Assembly: GCA_037976565.1 (NCBI GenBank)
Contig: CP137671.1
Coordinates: 22,879,019-22,943,018, forward strand
Source: Mesocentrotus franciscanus
Taxonomy: Eukaryota; Echinodermata; Echinoidea; Camarodonta; Strongylocentrotidae
Direction of reading: 5' to 3'
Length of the DNA stretch: 64,000 nucleotides
How positions within the stretch are numbered: position 1 is the first letter of the stretch; every line of letters begins with the position of its first letter. A model generated the notes under the pieces. That model was given only the letters and a program-made list of their open reading frames with translations. It did no database searches and had not been told where the DNA came from. Below, piece after piece: positions 23,641 through 35,816 of this stretch. The position numbers and the translations under genes were made by a program.

Positions 23641-24149
23641 AGTTAATTTCCCAATATTTTGTTTCATATTTACATCATTTCTTATTTCATTAAATTTTGA
23701 TCATAATCATTTCTCAATATTGTGTTCTTCACTTCAGTTCAGGTTACAGTTCAATCTATTAGTTCATCAGTTCATTCATCAGTTTAGCTCAATTCAGTTC
23801 ATTTTACATCAGTTCAATCTATCGGTTCATCAGTTCATCAGTACTTCATTCATCAATTCATATCTTAAATACATCATTTTACATTAACATCATTATATTG
23901 GATCATTGAATTGAAGATGATCATAAGAATTGAAGACAGACCACCTAATTCGTCCTCATGACGAATTAAATTTCTAGTTTATTTTTATTTCATCCGTACA
24001 CTTTTGTGTGTAAACGTTTACTCGAAATCGACATGGTCAATTTCCTTCGAATTTCTGTCAGTCATCAGGCCTTATAATATCAAGTTCTAGTAACTTTCTC
24101 AAGGTCATGGGGTCATCGTGACGTCATCCAGGCGCCATTTTGTAAACAT

Positions 24150-24312
24150 CAGGGCCCCGTCTTACAAAGAGTTGCGATTGATCCAAATCAATCGTAAGTC
24201 CTCCAATCAATCGCAAGTTTGCAGTCTCCTATCTCTTATGTACATGGTTGCGATTGATATCAATCGCAAATAAGTTGCGATTGATATCAACTCTTTGTAA
24301 TACGGGGCCCTG
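24150..24312. mobile_element. 163-bp MITE with CAGGGCCCCGT ends, copy 1
   Basis: CAGGGCCCCGTCTTACAAAG on the left and an inverted match ending ACGGGGCCCTG on the right, with GATTGATATCAATCGCAA-type palindromes inside. Copy 1 of family X (about 572-586) lacks it and reads straight through AAACATCAGGTCATTATG. The other copy is at 57440-57602, the same length. Confidence 0.75.
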
Positions 24313-24699
24313 GTCATTATCTTATCTCGATAACCAGTCATAAAAAATCAACCATATTTGGTATATATCAATTTTAGGTCAAAGGTCAACAAAAAATGTC
24401 GACAAAATCCGCGCGCGCACCTCAACGCGCGCGTACAAATGTAGTCATCACGATTTTTAATTTTGACAAAGGCATCATGGCGTATTTTTGCGATTAAAGG
24501 AGGCATGTCAATTTTTAACATTTTGCGTGTATTCTCTATGGGACATGACTTTTTTTCAAAACTGGATTCTACATTCCCGTCTTTCGCGAGCAATATCTCC
24601 GTCGTTTTAGCTTTGTTGTAGCTGAGCTTCGAGTATGTTGTAGCTGAGACAATAAGCTATCACAAATGTGCCCTTTATTTTTCGATCAGATGCCGGGAT

Positions 24700-27357
24700 C
24701 ATGCTCATATTTCACTTGCAAAGTGGGATTTGAGAATTCCATTTTCCATTTTCCGTTCACGTGTAATCGCTATGGGAAAAGTTTTGGTATATCGGTAACG
24801 CAATTGTTTATTTTTATTTTTCCACCACTTTCTTGTGAGCGTGATTGCTCAAATTCGACTCAATCAATTTTCATCAAATTTTTGTCAGTCATCAGGCGTA
24901 TCAAGGTCAAGTGCCAGCATTATTATCAAGGTCATCAGGTCATCGTGACGTCATCTAGGCGTCATTTTGTGAAATCACATTATCAATCATATCTTCATGA
25001 TGCGTCATCAAAGGTCATTCATATTCATATCACATATACTTCAGGTCAAGGGTCAACAGCTCATGTCATCAAAGGTCACATAAACGTCATGACGCGCGCG
25101 TAAGCGCGCATCAAAAGTTAAAAATGCTCAAAATCACTTAACTATTGAAGAAGAGTGCGAATCAGGTCATTTTAAGCATTTCAAAAATTTCCGTCCGTGC
25201 GCGTCCGCGCGCGGGTTATGCGCGCGCACAGCGCGTACAAAACGTAAAACGCCGTTTTTTTGCATGGTTTGTATTTCTGACACTATTTTTGACAATTTCC
25301 AACTATTTCCAGTCATTCTCAACCTTCTATAATGCCACACGCGTGCGTCAAACTTTAAAATTCGTGCGCGCGTCAATGGGCAATATAATGTAAAAAGTGG
25401 TAAAAACATGTCTATATCAAATCCGCCATAGCTCGTCAGAATGCCTGAATACCCCTCAATTTTTTTTCATATTTAGATAGAGTATGAGTTGGAGATATGA
25501 TTTCATGTCTCATTTTGCCAGTACAAATATCGTGACATCATCATAAAGGCCTTGGAACCCAAAATACGAATTTGCATATTATGACGTCAGCATATTTTGG
25601 AAAATTGATTGTATCTCTGTAAATATGGATCGATTTTCTTCCAAATTTTGATATGTTGTAGCTAAGACAATTTTCTACAAATTCAGTTATTCAGATTACT
25701 AAGATTACTTAATAACAGACCACCTAATTCGTCCTCATGACGAATTACTTTTCTAGTTATTTATTTATTTTTATTTATTTCTAACCCCTTTTTTGTGTAT
25801 AGGATAACTCAAGATTGGTTTTGTCAATTTCTTTCAAATTTGCTACACTCATAGGTCATTGTCATAAGACGTGACAGGAACATTTTCAAGGTCATCAAGT
25901 CTTCATGACGTCATCCAGGCGCCATTTTGTGAATTTTTCTGAAAATCAACTCATGATCATATCTTCATAATGGAAAGTCATTTCTTTTCATATTTATCAG
26001 GATTAAGGTCAATGTCCGTCCGGTCAATTTCAGGTCAAAAAACGCGCGCGTATGCGTACGTCCGCGCGTTAGCGCGCGCGCAAAATTTTAAAATGCTCTA
26101 AATCGTCTCAAATTCATTTTGGGTACGTTTCAGGCCATTTTAAGCATTTCGCAAAAAACGCGCACACGCGCATGCGCGCGCGTTTTCGCGCGTACTGGCA
26201 TTTTGCAACATAGAATCGCCAAATTTTCTCTGTCATCATATTTGGCACATTTTTCAAGCATTTTGATACCTTGTTCACCTTTTTCTGAAAAGTAATAACG
26301 CAATGAGCGTCCGTCAAAGTTGACAGAACGCCCGGACCTTATCAACAATACATGGGCAAAAACATGCCTATACAAAATTCATTGTAACTCTTCAGAATGG
26401 GTGGGAACTCCCAATTTTTTTTCATATTCGGATAAATTATGAGTCGGAGATATGATTTCATGTCTCATTTGACCCTCAATTAACTCATGACGTCATCATA
26501 ATGGCCTCCGAACTCAAAATTTCAATTTGCATATTATGACGTCAGCATATTTTTGGAAAATTGATTGTATCTCTGTAAATATTGATCGATTTTCTTCCAA
26601 ATTTTGATATGTTCTAGCTGAGACAATTTTCTACAAATGCAGTCACCACGATTTTTCATTTTGACAAAGGCATCATGGCGTATTTTTGCGATTAAAGGAG
26701 GCATGTCAATTTTTCACATTTTGCGTGTATTCTCTATGGGACATGACTTTTTCTCAAAACTGGATTCTACATTCCCGTCTTTCGCGAGCAATATCTCCGT
26801 CGTTTTAGCTTCGTTTTGCTGAGCTTTGAGTATGTTGTAGCTGAGACAATAAGCTATCACAATGTGCCCCTTAATTTTTTATCAGATGCCGGGATCATGC
26901 TCATATTTCACTTGCAAAGTGGGATTTGAGAATTCCATTTTCCGTTCACGTGTAATGCTATGGGAAATGTTTGGTATATCGGTAACGCACTTGACTTCCG
27001 ACCTCGAGATCCCTGGTTCGAGTCCGGGCGTCTCCAAGAACTTTTTTCTTCACTTTTTTTTTCATTTTGACCTTTCACTGTACCATCTCCTTTCAATATT
27101 ATAACACGTACAATCGCAAATAATGTATTAAACAACCATATTTACTTTATTATTACCCTTTTATCACTTGATCCATTACTTTTTGCGTGTAATCCCTATG
27201 GGAGATGACTTTTTCTCAAATCTGGATTCTTCATTCCTGTCTTTTTGAGCAATATCGCCGTTATTCCTGCTTGGTTTCTGTTGATTTTTGAGTATGTTGT
27301 AGCTGAGACAATAAGCTATCTCAAATGTGCCCTTGATTTTGTCTTAAATTTTAGTTG
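24700..27357 (+). repeat. Interior blocks of nested X/Y elements
   Basis: Repeated family blocks: CCACCACTTTCTTGTGAGCG (24820 and 27418), GTCATCGTGACGTCAT blocks, GCGCGC-rich words, and ATGAGTCGGAGATATGATTTC. Apart from the boundary structures listed separately, nothing gene-like is seen. Confidence 0.55.
26972..27035 (+). repeat. tRNA-like segment with intact T-arm
   Basis: It contains GGTATATCGGTAACGC as an A-box-like part and CCTGGTTCGAGTCCGGG, a fully pairable T-arm with a B box. The acceptor stem is not formed by the flanks, so a functional tRNA is unlikely. It differs in sequence from the Gly-like segment at 1595, so two tRNA-derived modules circulate in these elements. Confidence 0.45.
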
Positions 27358-28357
27358 GACCAGCCCACCTATACTTGTTCTAAACAAGTATTACAAATCT
27401 AGTTTATTTTTATTTTTCCACCACTTTCTTGTGAGCGTGATTGCTCAAATTCGGCTCCATTAATTTTCATCAAATTTTTGTCAGTCATCAGGCGTATCAA
27501 GGTCAAGTGCCAGCATTATTATCAAGGTCATCAGGTCATCGTGACGTCATCTGGGCGCCATTTTGTGAAATCACATTATCTAACATATCTTCATGATGCG
27601 TTATCAAAGGTCATTCATATTCATATCACATATACTTCAGGTCAAGGGTCAACAGGTCATGTCATCAAAGGTCACATAAACGTCATGACGCGCGCGGGAT
27701 CATGCTCATATTTCACTTGCAAAGTGGGATTTGAGAATTCCATTTTCCGTTCACGTGTAATGTCTATGTGGATTATTTTGGTATAGTGGTCAAAGCACTT
27801 GCCTCCCGTTTCGGCGACCCACGTTCGATTCCTGATGGGTCAATTTTTTTTTCTCTTTTTTTGCCGTCGTTTTAAATTTGATTTTATGATCTTCTTTGAC
27901 TATTAAAACAAATTATCATATACAATCACAAACAATGTAATAAAATGCCCAATTTTGCGTGTTATATCTATGGGAGAAGAATGTCAATAGTTTTAGTACA
28001 ACCCTATGGGAATTCTGAGTCCTTGTCGTGTATTAATTTTGTTATTCATAGTTGGATAGAGTATTAGTGGGAGATATGATTTCTTATAAAAAAACAAAAT
28101 CTAGAAAATGCATATTTCATTTTGATATTTAGATTTGAGGGTCAAAAATCAAATATACTGTACATGGTTTCTCTAAAACCATGCATTGTATAGACTTGAA
28201 ATTTGGCACACTAATAGATCTGAATAAGAGGATTATTTAAAAAAATAAGGTCAAATCATGCCAATGTTATCTTAACTACATAGTATGTCACTAACATGTG
28301 TGGCATGCACTTGGAACAGCCCACCTTTACTTGTTATTAACAAGTATTACATGTCTA

Positions 28358-29035
28358 TTTTAATTTTGTTTTACTTGATCTAAAAACAATCTGTAGAGAA
28401 ATTACAAAATTAGCGTAATTGCAACTTCATAAGACTCTGTGGTGATGAAAAGGAAAATGTCAAGCCACCAAATCCGTGTTTGAAATAACCGCACAGCATT
28501 TCTATGTAATTTACACAGAATCCCGCCCCCCCCCCCCATCATGGCATCTAAAGTTAAACAAATTAAGAAAATGCCAATAAGGCAATCTTTGATTTTAAAG
28601 CACAATTAAGTGACTTTTAAGATGCTAAGACATATTATTCTTTAGGTTCTATATTATCTTTCCTGCCAGTTGTTGATTATGTTGCTATATGTGAGAAGCA
28701 GGGGGTATATATTTCCTGTTATCCATTTGCTTCAGAAAGGATAAAATCTTAGGCTGCAATCATGGCAATTAAGGCGATATCAAAGAACGCACAACACACA
28801 CGCACACTCCGCACACACACATACATACGCACACACACATACGCACACACGCACACACACACACACACACACCAATTAATATCCTTGAATTTTATATGCT
28901 TATGACCTACATCTAAGTTCCTATCATCATTTTCATATACGTTTAAAGTTTACGCAAACTTGAACAAATCCGTACTTTATCCTTTACATATAACACTTAT
29001 TTGCAAACACTCTTTGAATTAAGAGGAATCTTTAA
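28358..29035. other. Continuation of the orphan Ig flank, then a CA microsatellite
   Basis: 28370-28560 matches 15830-15990 and 61567-61720, which shows that 18251-28357 is an insertion. The (CA)n run is at 28787-28872. No gene. Confidence 0.6.
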
Positions 29036-30410
29036 AAAAAAATCGACTGATTGAAAGAACGAAATGTTAAAGTGGTTGCTCTAAAAAGAATTTGAATGTA
29101 CGAACGGCACTATTACGTGATCACGTGATCATGTCATGCTAAATTGAATGAACGCTCGACGAAAAGCGTGGATAAAACATGAATTTGAATGAGAAACATT
29201 TTACTCTGGTTGACTGAAATGCGAATTTGCATATGCTCAGATCACGAATGTGAACTATCAAAGAGAAAGGCAGGGCTAACTTGTGCTAAATTGAATACAC
29301 ACAAAATGAATTGGATGGGCAAAGTTGCGAAATGGCCGGAAAAACATGTAATTGAAAATGTATTCATTAGTGTTCCTAACCATTCTAATCAAGGAAACTG
29401 GTCTAATACCAGTATTACCACACGAAAAAGATTTGATTTGATTTCTTCATTTTCTGCGGAGTGGAGCAAATTGTGAAGCGCTTAGAAATCTGAAAGGAAA
29501 GGGCGCTACACTAGATACTCTATAGGTTGGATTAGATCGGATTTCATACGAGAAGTATTTGTGATACTATGTTCAGTAATATGTATTACCTGTGCAAAGT
29601 GACATTGATTGAGGGATAACGATGTCCAGGAATAAAGGCCCAGTTAAATCGTCCATGCCTTTAATCATGCAGATCTGAAATCTGATGATGAATATGAACA
29701 TGAAAATATGTTGATGTAAAAATGTCTGAAATTGAAAATTTATATAAGTATTCGGGAGTTATATAGTAATGGATGTTTATAGAAATCTTGAAATAATATT
29801 GAATACTAATTCAGCACTGAGAAAAGATCAAACAATGTACTCTGACAGAAATTCTTAGTTCGTATTGAATCGAAATGAATTAAGGGTTTTACGTGATTTA
29901 ATTGAGTCTAGGAGTGCATACCATAGATCTGGACCATGGTGTCCTATTGATTTATGATCAATTTAGGATCAATAATTTAGGATTTCTTAAATGAAAGTTT
30001 GATGAATTCCGAGAAACGTTAGAATGGATGGTGTTATTTGATGCAAAGAAATTGTTAAATGAATCATGAAGTAGTAGGTTATTCATGTATTTAAACATAA
30101 TGACCAAACTCTGTTGTGCGTTTATATCAAAGATAGCCATGTTTTAATTTAATAAAATAATGAGTCTGCATGGGGTAAATAATGGGAGCCAGCACATATG
30201 CGAAGTGTTTTTTGTTGTTGCAATGAATAAATAGGGTTAATTTTTGTCTTTGCACTTGAAGCCCACACCAAATTACAATGAAAAAGTATATGGGAAGATG
30301 AGCAAGATGATAAACATATTACAAAACGTGGAAAAGATTTAGGCGTATTTGACGTACTAATAACATAATAACATGATACAGCGTTAACTTGTAGTGGTGA
30401 AAACGTAATA

Positions 30411-31256
30411 CCCCCTTCACATACACGGATTTTTCTTACGAGTCCTTACGGATCGACAACTCGCAGACACTCTTAAGAATCCGTGAATGGAGAGGCAAAT
30501 TGTTGGACATGTCAAAAATCTTCTTACGATTGTTCACGGATTTATTTTTCCGTAAATAACTCGTAAATAGCTCGTAACAATCCGTAAGTATCCTAAATGG
30601 CTCGAAACAACACGTAACCATCCGTAAACTGCTCGCAAAAATCCGTAAATGACTCGTAATAATTTTTTTTAACGATTTTTTTACGGTTAGTTTACGATTT
30701 GTTTACGTCTTATTTACGAATTATTACGAGTGATAACGTGTTGTTTACGATTTCATTCGGGTCGTGTTACGATGGCTTTACGGACGAGTTATTAAGAGCA
30801 CTTTACGTGTAGTTACTAGTGCTTTACGAATATATACGTATACTTTACGTATTCTTACGTATTGTTTACGATTTGGGGAAAGGTAAACAAGCCGAAAAAT
30901 TCGAACACTTCATTTTCAGTTGTTATTTTTTGGCTAAAAATCGTAAGGACTCATAAATACTCGTAACTAACTCGTAACTATTCGTAACAACACGTAAACA
31001 GGTCGTAACTAACACGTAAGTTGCTCGTAATTATCCGTGACAACTCGTGACAAATCGTGGAACTTTGCCGTAAATACATCGTGATAACTCGTAATAATCC
31101 GTAATAATCCGTAATAAACCGTAAATAGCTTGTAATAACTCGTAACAATACTTTAATCGGTCGTAAAAGTGGCCAAATCGTAAGGATCCGTGAAAAATAC
31201 GTGAATTTGTGCGATCCGTAAGGACTCGTTAGAAAAATCCGTGTATGTGAAGGGGG
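30411..31256. mobile_element. CGTAA-rich inverted-repeat element at a TA site
   Basis: The ends are CCCCCTTCACATACACGG and its inverted copy, with about 45 bases of inverted match and TA on both sides. D2 has the empty site at about 41346-41352. The interior is built almost entirely of degenerate CGTAA/TTACG words (CTCGTAAC, CCGTAAAT and similar), several dozen of them. No coding frame. The TA duplication suggests a Tc1/mariner-like mobiliser; that is inference. Confidence 0.75.
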
Positions 31257-31576
31257 TATAAATTAGAACACAGAAATTGATATCATTGAATTACAGTAGA
31301 CTACTAATACAATTTAGATTGGGAAAATGCCCTCAATCTTACCCGATTCACTTGTTCAATGTACGTCTCAAAAGTAAAACAACGATGTTTGGTTGATGGG
31401 TAGAAGTGACGACAGTGACCTGGTTTGCTTGATAAAGATATTTTTATAAATGTTTCTTTCTGAACGGCCTAGATTACGCCCACTACCTATCTATTGACAT
31501 AATCACATGAAGCCATTTGTCCGTTTCTCATAAATGTGATGATTCGGAGCGTTATCTTGTCATGTGATTGAAATTA

Positions 31577-33489
31577 GGGGGCTGCACAATGTTGGGATGT
31601 TGGTCGTGGGAGGGACGAAATCCTTTTGGGTAAATAGATCCATATTTAATCTGATCTATTTCAACTTATCTACATGATTCTTTTTCGGAACTAAAAAGCT
31701 CATATTACTAGGGCCATTCGATGTAAATGTGATTTTTTTTTTTTTGGGGGTGTTATGGTTCAGTAGTAGAGTCTCGTAACTAGGGGATTCCAGGTTTCAA
31801 ATCGACGTGCTTTTCCACTGGGATAAAGCATCAGTTGTCAAGTCCTTCGGATTGGACATGAAGTTTTAGGTCCACTGGTTAGTTATCAGCATTCTACTCT
31901 TGAATTATTTAAAGGTCAAATACAATTATAAAACAAAACAAGAAAATACAATTGAAAAATAATACCTAGCTGTTTTCACGTTTTCATTCTTGATACATAA
32001 TGTATATTTTACAGCTGGAATTAAGGGGTTACGAAACACATACCTGACGCAAAAGTGAGGGAACGAGATATGAACATTTGCTTTAAACCATTTTGTGCGA
32101 AGCTATTACAAGTTTGTCATCTCCTTATCAACATTTGAGAAGGTATTGTAAGCATTACAATGAATCACAATATGATTTCTTAGCATCCTGTCTAAACTGT
32201 CCTAAGTTATGTATTCAACATTGGTGGTATTGCTTTTTACTGTCTCCCCCTTTACAAGAGTCAATCTTCTGTATTTACAAACTTTCGTTCCCCTTTTCCC
32301 GATATTTTGATGGCGGGAAGAGGGGGGCAGGCGCGCCGGAAGCAGTTTGGGATGGGGGCAAACATTCCAGGGGGCTCACCTTTCAGGGGCAGTGGCGTAA
32401 TGAGCAAAAAGGTCAAGGGGCGGAGCCCCCGGAAACAGGGGTTTTAGGCATTATATTACGGTCAGATAAGCATATTAAGATACCTTATTTGTGACACTGG
32501 CAGGTCACTAATTTGCGTGGGGTCCAGGGGGCGGAGCCCCCGGAAGCTCAGGGGTTTCAGGCATTTAATGACGGTCAGATGAGCATATCTTGATACCTTA
32601 TTTGTGACCCTGACAGGTCACTAATTGGCGGGGGTCCAGGGGACTGAGCCCCATGAAGCTCAGGGGTTTTAGGCATTTAATTACGGTCAGATGAGCATCC
32701 AGGGGCCCGCCTTAGGGCCCTGGTGGGGTCCAGGGGACGGAGCCCCCGTAAGCTCAGGGGTTTTAGGCATTTAATTACGGTCAGATGAGCATATTTTGAT
32801 ACCTCATTTGTGACACTGGCAGATCACTCATTCTTTCTTTCTCTCTTTCTTTCTTTTTCTCTTTAACATACTTTTTCAAAAAAGTGAGAGGGGCTCGTGT
32901 CCCGAGCCCCCGCCGTTCTGCAGATCCTGACATGAAGGCTTCTAAATAAGCATATATTTTTTGCCTGACTGTAAATTTGGGAATTTGTAATTTTCCAACA
33001 AACGCATAAAAAATTATAATTTACACCCAAAAATGAGAAAAATCCGGAAAAAAAAATAAGTTCAGCAACATTTGTAAATCACTGGTATCGAAAAGGAAAT
33101 AAACCACGTTTGAATTTTATTTGGGGGCAACTGCCCCCCCCCCATCAGTACGCCAGTGTTCAGGAGCTCATGTCTTCTCTCCCCTATCATAAAAAAACAC
33201 ACACGCTTTCCCATCCTCTCACAATATTTTCACGATATGCGCGTATCGCTATTATAAAATCCTCCATAAATTGATAAATATAAGGACATGCGAAATGTTT
33301 AGGAAGTTTAATTCCTGTTTACTCTCCTTTTCTTTGAATGGAATATAATTGTGATTGTGATCAATTAATTTTTTTGTTTTTTTTGTTAAAAAATACAAAC
33401 CATTTTTACTCCTTTACTGCTAATTGTTTCGGGGTGGGGGGCGAAAATGCGTTTTGCCCCCATCCCCACTTCCGGCGCCCCTGGGGTAA
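31577..33489. mobile_element. Composite insertion in D1
   Basis: Absent from D2, where TGTGATTGAAATACCTTG is continuous (about 41605-41625). The right edge reads CCGGCGCCCCTGGGGTAATTA, and an inverted relative of that end lies inside at about 32328-32360. It contains a complete hAT-like element (32390-33158). No gene was recognised in the rest. Confidence 0.5.
32390..33158. mobile_element. hAT-like non-autonomous element with internal tandem repeats
   Basis: The ends are CAGTGGCGTAATGAG and, inverted, CACTGGCGTACTGATG, flanked by TTCAGGGG (32382-32389) and TTCAGGAG (33159-33166), an 8-bp duplication with one mismatch. About 32405-32830 holds four tandem units of roughly 95-120 bp, each with GGGGTCCAGGGG, GGAGCCCC and TTTAGGCATTTAATTACGG words. 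No transposase. Confidence 0.65.
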
Positions 33490-35816
33490 TTACCTTGTTC
33501 TCGACAAATACAGACTGCTCATTTACCTTACATAACAAGTCAGGGCAAGAAACAACATTACACATATATTGTCTTGGTAGCTATATAGATCGTATGACAA
33601 CCAAGACTTATTTTAAAAAAAAAACTAAGTATAATGAGGTAAATGATAAAATAGAATTTTCGAGAGAAGTTCGGGTGCATCTGCTGGAAACTTCTTTACT
33701 CTACAGTTGTAGCACAACCATAGCAAAAATTAAAGCAAAACAAATGTGAGAAAACATACAAGTGAAGAACATGAAGAGAATTCGCCTTATTTCCCCCTAG
33801 ATACGATAAGCTTGTGGTAACATTCTTCATCTGTTCGGCATTTTTTAATATTATAAATTGCCAAGCCAATAAATCTTTTATTTATCTGAACAATCGTATT
33901 TGTCTTTCCAAAAATCACATCATTGACATCAAATTTTATGTTATTTCTGTTGATATTCCTATGTAAATAATTCTTACACTTTGCCTCTATGAGATGTCTC
34001 CTTGCAAGGTTATTTGGGGGGTCTGTTTCCATTGCTCATTGATCACTGACGATTTTAATACTGAGTTTCCGTAGTCTACCAGCTTTGAACCGTTGTATAT
34101 ACTTAAAAGATAATATGTAAGCTGCAAAGTTCGTGCATGATTGCTACTTGTAATAAAATCATAAAACTGATAGCCTGTGTGCTTCGATCAACAAATTGTA
34201 TTTAAATTGAATTGAATTAAAGATATTGTCACGTCTGCCATGTCAAACATCCAAGGGGTATATTGAATTTACTATGCGTGTCACTAGGTAAAAGGTGAAT
34301 GTTATCATGATGTAAATAATATATTTCTTATCATATTTTCATGTTTGGTAAGGGTGCAATACAATTCGACCTTTGTTTCCTAGATAACTGTTATTCATTG
34401 TCATTTATCGGTATAGACAATGATAAAAGTACATTCAAAGTGGACTTCGCGGATTCGAAAAAAGGGGGTACTTTTTGTTTGAAAGAGCGAGAAAATATAC
34501 ATGAAGGGGGTAATTTTAGGGGGTGTTCGCGGATTTGAAAAAAAAAAGTAATTTGTTGTTGAGCGAGATGGTCGGGGAGAGGGGGCGTCCTAAAACTTGC
34601 CAGAGCCACTGATTGGGGGAGCTTGACCAACCCGGTTCGAGTTGGGCACAACATGGCGAATGCTGCTTTGTTGGGCAAGCACAGAATGAAAGAATATACG
34701 CCATGCTGTCACAAAGTGAAACAATTTGGTCAAATTGTGTTTTAGTCACGGCACCCATTTTAAGAAATAAAAAATACACACGTAACCCCAATCTCAAAGA
34801 AATTTAAAAAATATGCGTCAGCCCAATCTCAAATTCATCACAGAAGATTCATATCGCATTAAAAAACCTTGACTGATTGAAAGCAAGAAATGCTATTGTG
34901 ATTGCTCCAAAAAGAATTTGAATGTACGAACGGCAGTATTAAGTGATCACGTTATCATGTCATGCTAGCTTGAATGAATGCCTGACGAAAAGCGTAGATA
35001 AAACATGAGTTTGAATGAGAAACATTTTACTCTGATTGACATAAATGCGAATTTGCATGTGCACAGATCACGAATTTGAACTATCAAAGAGAAAGGCAGG
35101 GCTAAATTGTGCTAAATTGAATGCACACAAAATGAATTGGTATGGCAAAGTTGCGAAATGGCCGGAAAAACATGTAATTGACAATTCATTCATTAGTGTT
35201 CAGAACCATTCTAATCTAGGAAACTTGTCTCCCACCAGTATTACCAAAATAAATTGATTTTATTTTAGAAATCTAAAAGGAAAGAGCGCTACAATAGATA
35301 CTCTTTTGGTTGGATTAGATTGGATTTCAAACGAGAAGTATTTGTAATATTATGTTCAGTAATATGTATTACCTGTGCAAAGTGACATTGATTGAGGGAT
35401 AACGATGTCCAGGAATAAAGGCCCAGTAAAATCGTCCACGCCTTTAATTAATCATGCAGATCTGAAAGTTAAAGAAAGATATGATCATGATTGAATCAAA
35501 TTGAATTGAATTAATTTTTTTCTGCACAACATACACATCAAATTACATTTCAGCGTTACAACATACACAAAATATAACAAATTATTTGAACGTGTACACA
35601 ATATGAAAGTAATAGAAATATTGACATTAAAACACACTACCAAGAATTATTCATTAAACAAAAAATCTGCAGAAGAAGGGATATCACAGTAGGTGTTTGT
35701 TTGATAGCGTGATAGCCCGGGGCGGGGGTAGATGATTAAAAAAATAACAAAAGCTGATGATGGTGATGATGATGGTAATGATGATGATGGTTGTGATGAT
35801 ATGGATGATAAATGAT

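Larger units (their letters stand above)
20048..23977 (+). mobile_element. Family X copy nested in family X
   Basis: Head at 20048-20074 and tail at 23935-23977 (GACAGACCACCT, hairpin, AAATTT, CTAG). The interior repeats the copy 1 blocks in order: TGACGTCA block, GCGC-rich block, tRNA-like segment broken by a MITE at 21311-21846, CT-rich tract at about 22340-22610, an ATC-rich microsatellite, then GTTCATCAGTTCA repeats before the tail. No long coding frame. Confidence 0.6.
19969..25756 (+). mobile_element. Family X element interrupted by another family X element
   Basis: A head at 19969-19995 and a tail at 25715-25756 (ACAGACCACCT, the same 8-bp-stem hairpin, ACTTTT, CTAG). The copy at 20048-23977 is inserted about 50 bases behind this head; removing it rejoins the T-rich run to TTTATTTCATCCGTACAC exactly as in copy 1. 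One more head, unpaired, lies at 19899-19928. The interior after 23977 also contains a MITE (24150-24312). Confidence 0.55.
18315..27402 (+). mobile_element. Inner family Y element
   Basis: A second identical head hairpin at 18315-18343 and a matching tail at about 27359-27402 (CAGCCCACCT, then TACTTGTT-CTA-AACAAGTA, then CTAG). It sits 64 bases inside the outer Y element. Family X elements in turn lie inside it. Confidence 0.55.
18251..28357 (+). mobile_element. Outer family Y rolling-circle-like element containing a nest of others
   Basis: The head is a hairpin at 18251-18279 (AGGTGGGCTGTAT-ATA-ATACAGACCACCT). The tail at 28316-28357 is ACAGCCCACCT, a hairpin TACTTGTT-ATT-AACAAGTA, then CTA. 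The tail repeat is complementary to the left arm of the head. Just outside both ends the sequence rejoins the orphan Ig flank, and the paralogous flanks at about 15790 and 61540 lack the insertion, so both ends are fixed independently. The CTAG end has decayed to CTAT. Confidence 0.65.
29036..34856 (+). repeat. Segmental duplication, copy D1
   Basis: Matches 34857-42700 in the same order and orientation: 29036-29530 with 34857-35300, 29580-29690 with 35345-35465, 29740-30410 with 40300-41345, 31260-31600 with 41350-41620, and 33490-34830 with 41610-42690. D1 carries its own insertions at 30411-31256 and about 31577-33489. Open frames shared between the copies (about 29189 and 35045) have no recognisable domain. 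Confidence 0.75.

Noticed and set aside
23210..23887. Ile/His-rich frame of 225 codons
   Set aside because: Runs through the ATC-rich microsatellite and the GTTCATCAG repeats of a family X element.
26972..27035. Functional tRNA gene
   Set aside because: The T-arm pairs well, but no acceptor stem can be formed and the flanks are those of a repeat family.
29189..29476. Shared open frame in D1 and D2 (also at 35045)
   Set aside because: Similarity is explained by the segmental duplication; no domain, and substitutions show no clear protein-level constraint by eye.
34391..34807. Overlapping frames in D1 with counterparts at 42320-42772
   Set aside because: The frames are not preserved between the two copies, and the sequence contains internal repeats of a non-coding element.
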